In this document: positions 40,525 to 42,103 of the stretch, piece after piece
Layout: each line of letters opens with the position of its first letter
Position numbering within the stretch: position 1 is the stretch's first letter
DNA from: an uncultured Pelagibacteraceae bacterium
Lineage (GTDB): Bacteria > Pseudomonadota > Alphaproteobacteria > Pelagibacterales > Pelagibacteraceae
Assembly: GCA_902590845.1 (NCBI GenBank)
Contig: CACIYJ010000008.1
Coordinates: 1-42,103 of the forward strand
Length of the DNA: 42,103 nt
Reading direction: 5' to 3'
Translations under genes and position numbers: made by a program
The notes under the pieces: model-generated
The model's input: only the letters and a program-made list of their open reading frames with translations
The model's database searches: none
What the model was told of the DNA's origin: nothing

Positions 40525-41445
40525 ATGAATTTAAAAAGTTTTGATTACTTTAATATTAAAAAAATATATTTAAGATTTTTAAAAAAAAAAGAAGTAGCAG
40601 GCAAACCTATAGTAGATAAAGTTGGCAAATTAAATACATTTTACTTACCTCTGTCTGAATGGATTTATTCTACATATAAAAAAGATAATAAAACAAAAAT
40701 TATTGGACTATCTGGTGGGCAAGGCGCAGGAAAAAGTACTATTACGGGAATTTTAAAATTTATTTTAAAAGCAAGATATGGTTTAGATCTCTGTATATTT
40801 TCTATAGATGATTTTTATAAAACTAAAGTAGAAAGAAAGAAAATGTCTAAGAACGTTCATCCATTATTTTTAACAAGGGGAGTGCCTGGAACACATGATG
40901 TTAGCTTAATAAATAAGACTTTTAAAAATCTTAAAAAAAAAAATTTTAAACCAATTTTAATTCCGAATTTTGATAAATCAATAGACGATAGGTCTAAAAA
41001 ATCTAAATGGACAAAGATTAGAAAACCTCCAAATGTTATTATTTTTGAAGGATGGTGTGTAGGGGCAAGGCATCAGAAAGATAGTCTTCTTAAAAAACCT
41101 TTAAACTCGATTGAAAAAACATATGATACAAATATTAAATGGAGAAAAAAAGTAAATAATCAATTAAAAAAACCTTATAAAAAACTTTTTAGCAAAATGG
41201 ATAAATTAGTTTATTTAAAAGCACCTAGCTTTAATCATATATTTCAATGGCGTTTACATCAGGAACAAAAATTAAAATTGACTTCAAAAAATAAAAAGAC
41301 TATGTCAAAATCTAAAATAAGAGAATTTATAATGTTTTATGAAAGAATAACGAGGCATATGATGAAAGACTTTTCTAAAATATCTGATTTAACTATTTTT
41401 TTAGATAAAAAACACAGATCAATAAAGATGAATTTTTATAAATAA
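40525..41445 (+). CDS. P-loop kinase, D-glycerate 3-kinase-like
   Basis: This 306-residue protein has Walker A GGQGAGKS (64-71), a FSIDDFYKT segment, HPLFLTRGVPGTHDV and VIIFEGWCVGARHQ. This combination marks the GLYK/YggC/Tda10 group, related to uridine and pantothenate kinases. D-glycerate 3-kinase makes 3-phosphoglycerate from glycerate, closing the glycolate/glycine/serine route. The following TolC-like gene starts right after the stop codon. Confidence 0.85.
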   Translation: MNLKSFDYFNIKKIYLRFLKKKEVAGKPIVDKVGKLNTFYLPLSEWIYSTYKKDNKTKIIGLSGGQGAGKSTITGILKFILKARYGLDLCIFSIDDFYKTKVERKKMSKNVHPLFLTRGVPGTHDVSLINKTFKNLKKKNFKPILIPNFDKSIDDRSKKSKWTKIRKPPNVIIFEGWCVGARHQKDSLLKKPLNSIEKTYDTNIKWRKKVNNQLKKPYKKLFSKMDKLVYLKAPSFNHIFQWRLHQEQKLKLTSKNKKTMSKSKIREFIMFYERITRHMMKDFSKISDLTIFLDKKHRSIKMNFYK

Positions 41446-42103
41446 ATGAAATTTTTATTAAACATAACCTTAACATTATTCTTTTTTAATGTTGCTTTTG
41501 CAGAAAACCATCTTCAGTTTTTTATTGATTCTGCTTTGAAAAATAATCTAAAATTAAATGCAGAAAGAAAAAATCAAAAATCAATTAAACAAAACATCAA
41601 TATCTCAAGAAGTGAATTTTTACCAAGCATTTCATTATCTGGAGATCAAAGCAGTTCACAATCAACAAATAGAACCAACCAAAGTGGATCAAGTTTATCT
41701 GATACAAATCTTGATACAGAAACAACAACTGTATCTATAGATCAAAAAATATTTCAAGGTTTTAAAGGTTATAACTCTTTAAAAAAATCTGAATTAGAAG
41801 TTAAACAAGCTGATCTTAAACTTAAGCAAGTTGAGCAGCAGACAATTTTAGATACCGTGTCTTCATATTTTGATTTTATATTTAAAACTAAAAATGAAGA
41901 ATTTAATTTATCCAATGTGAATTTATTTGAAAGACAGGTGGAGTCTGATAGCGCTAGATTGCAAAAAGGTGAAATTACTTTAACAGATTTAGCTCAGTCC
42001 GAGTCTTCCCTTGCAGGAGCTAATGCAAATTTAATAAAAGCTAAAACAGAATTATTGGTTTCAAAAACAAGCTTCGAAAGAGTGATTAGAGAAAAAGCAC
42101 CTA
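41446..42103 (+). CDS. tolC: TolC-family outer membrane efflux protein, cut by window end
   Basis: The frame starts at the ATG directly after the kinase stop and stays open to the last base (219 residues visible). It begins with a signal peptide (MKFLLNITLTLFFFNVAFA), then HLQFFIDSALKNNLKL, a SRSEFLPSISLSGD segment, the VSIDQKIFQGFKGYNSL strand and long helices with ARLQKGEITLTDLAQSESSL. These are the first TolC repeat. The outer-membrane channel serves type I secretion or drug efflux; its partners lie beyond the window. Confidence 0.9.
   Translation, partial: MKFLLNITLTLFFFNVAFAENHLQFFIDSALKNNLKLNAERKNQKSIKQNINISRSEFLPSISLSGDQSSSQSTNRTNQSGSSLSDTNLDTETTTVSIDQKIFQGFKGYNSLKKSELEVKQADLKLKQVEQQTILDTVSSYFDFIFKTKNEEFNLSNVNLFERQVESDSARLQKGEITLTDLAQSESSLAGANANLIKAKTELLVSKTSFERVIREKAP

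Noticed and set aside
41558-41740. 60-residue ORF near the window end
   Set aside because: It is in another frame of the TolC-like gene, which is open from 41446 to the end.

Overview
The window is AT-rich (roughly 30% G+C by eye) and densely packed: many genes overlap by 1-14 bases and no stretch of more than about 230 bases lacks a gene. The gene set matches a marine SAR11-clade alphaproteobacterium (Pelagibacter type): proteorhodopsin followed by ferredoxin and ferredoxin reductase, a betaine/TMAO-type ABC transporter, a TMAO demethylase, and the full N-methylglutamate route for methylamine. The lineage call rests on gene content and base composition only.

Region 1 (1-5000) looks accessory. 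It has the 3' part of a PD-(D/E)XK-like nuclease gene and a GIY-YIG/T5orf172-like gene, each followed by the same 22-23 base motif. Next is selO, flanked by two copies of a GC-rich 38-base direct repeat. A small secreted/membrane operon follows, with two polysaccharide-lyase-like proteins separated by a 60-residue membrane protein. Region 2 (4970-6510) holds two divergent class I glutamine amidotransferases. Region 3 (6505-11797, minus strand) is a proX-proW-proV type ABC transporter. A MORN-repeat protein and a membrane protein are inserted between proX and proV, and a 42-base sequence is duplicated at the edges of the insert.

Region 4 (11899-29187) is the metabolic core. TMAO demethylase (tdm) is coupled to a DAO-type flavoprotein. 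A glutamine-synthetase-like gene precedes mgsABC (N-methylglutamate synthase) and a 133-residue unknown. An Amt-family channel comes next with two micro-proteins, then gmaS (gamma-glutamylmethylamide synthetase). mgdABCD (N-methylglutamate dehydrogenase, sarcosine-oxidase-like) faces it on the minus strand. Together these would import methylated amine oxides, demethylate them, and pass methylamine through gamma-glutamylmethylamide and N-methylglutamate, releasing ammonium and C1 units for folate. No recognisable dimethylamine monooxygenase (dmm) genes lie in the window, so the dimethylamine step is either encoded elsewhere or done by the coupled flavoprotein.

Region 5 (29222-42103) is mostly housekeeping and light-related genes: a CBS-domain protein, ygfZ, a dihydroorotase, an SMR transporter, a propionyl-CoA synthetase, a proteorhodopsin with the blue-tuning glutamine, ferredoxin and its reductase, a glutathione S-transferase, a DksA-like protein, two glycosyltransferases, a GFA-family protein, a glycerate-kinase-like protein, and a TolC-like gene cut by the window end.

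Several plus-strand genes (tdm, the 5810 amidotransferase, the CBS gene, the dihydroorotase) have a -10 box only a few bases before the start codon and no Shine-Dalgarno sequence, which suggests leaderless transcripts. The GS-like, amt, proX and proteorhodopsin genes instead have strong G-rich ribosome sites. No tRNA, rRNA, CRISPR array or insertion sequence was seen.
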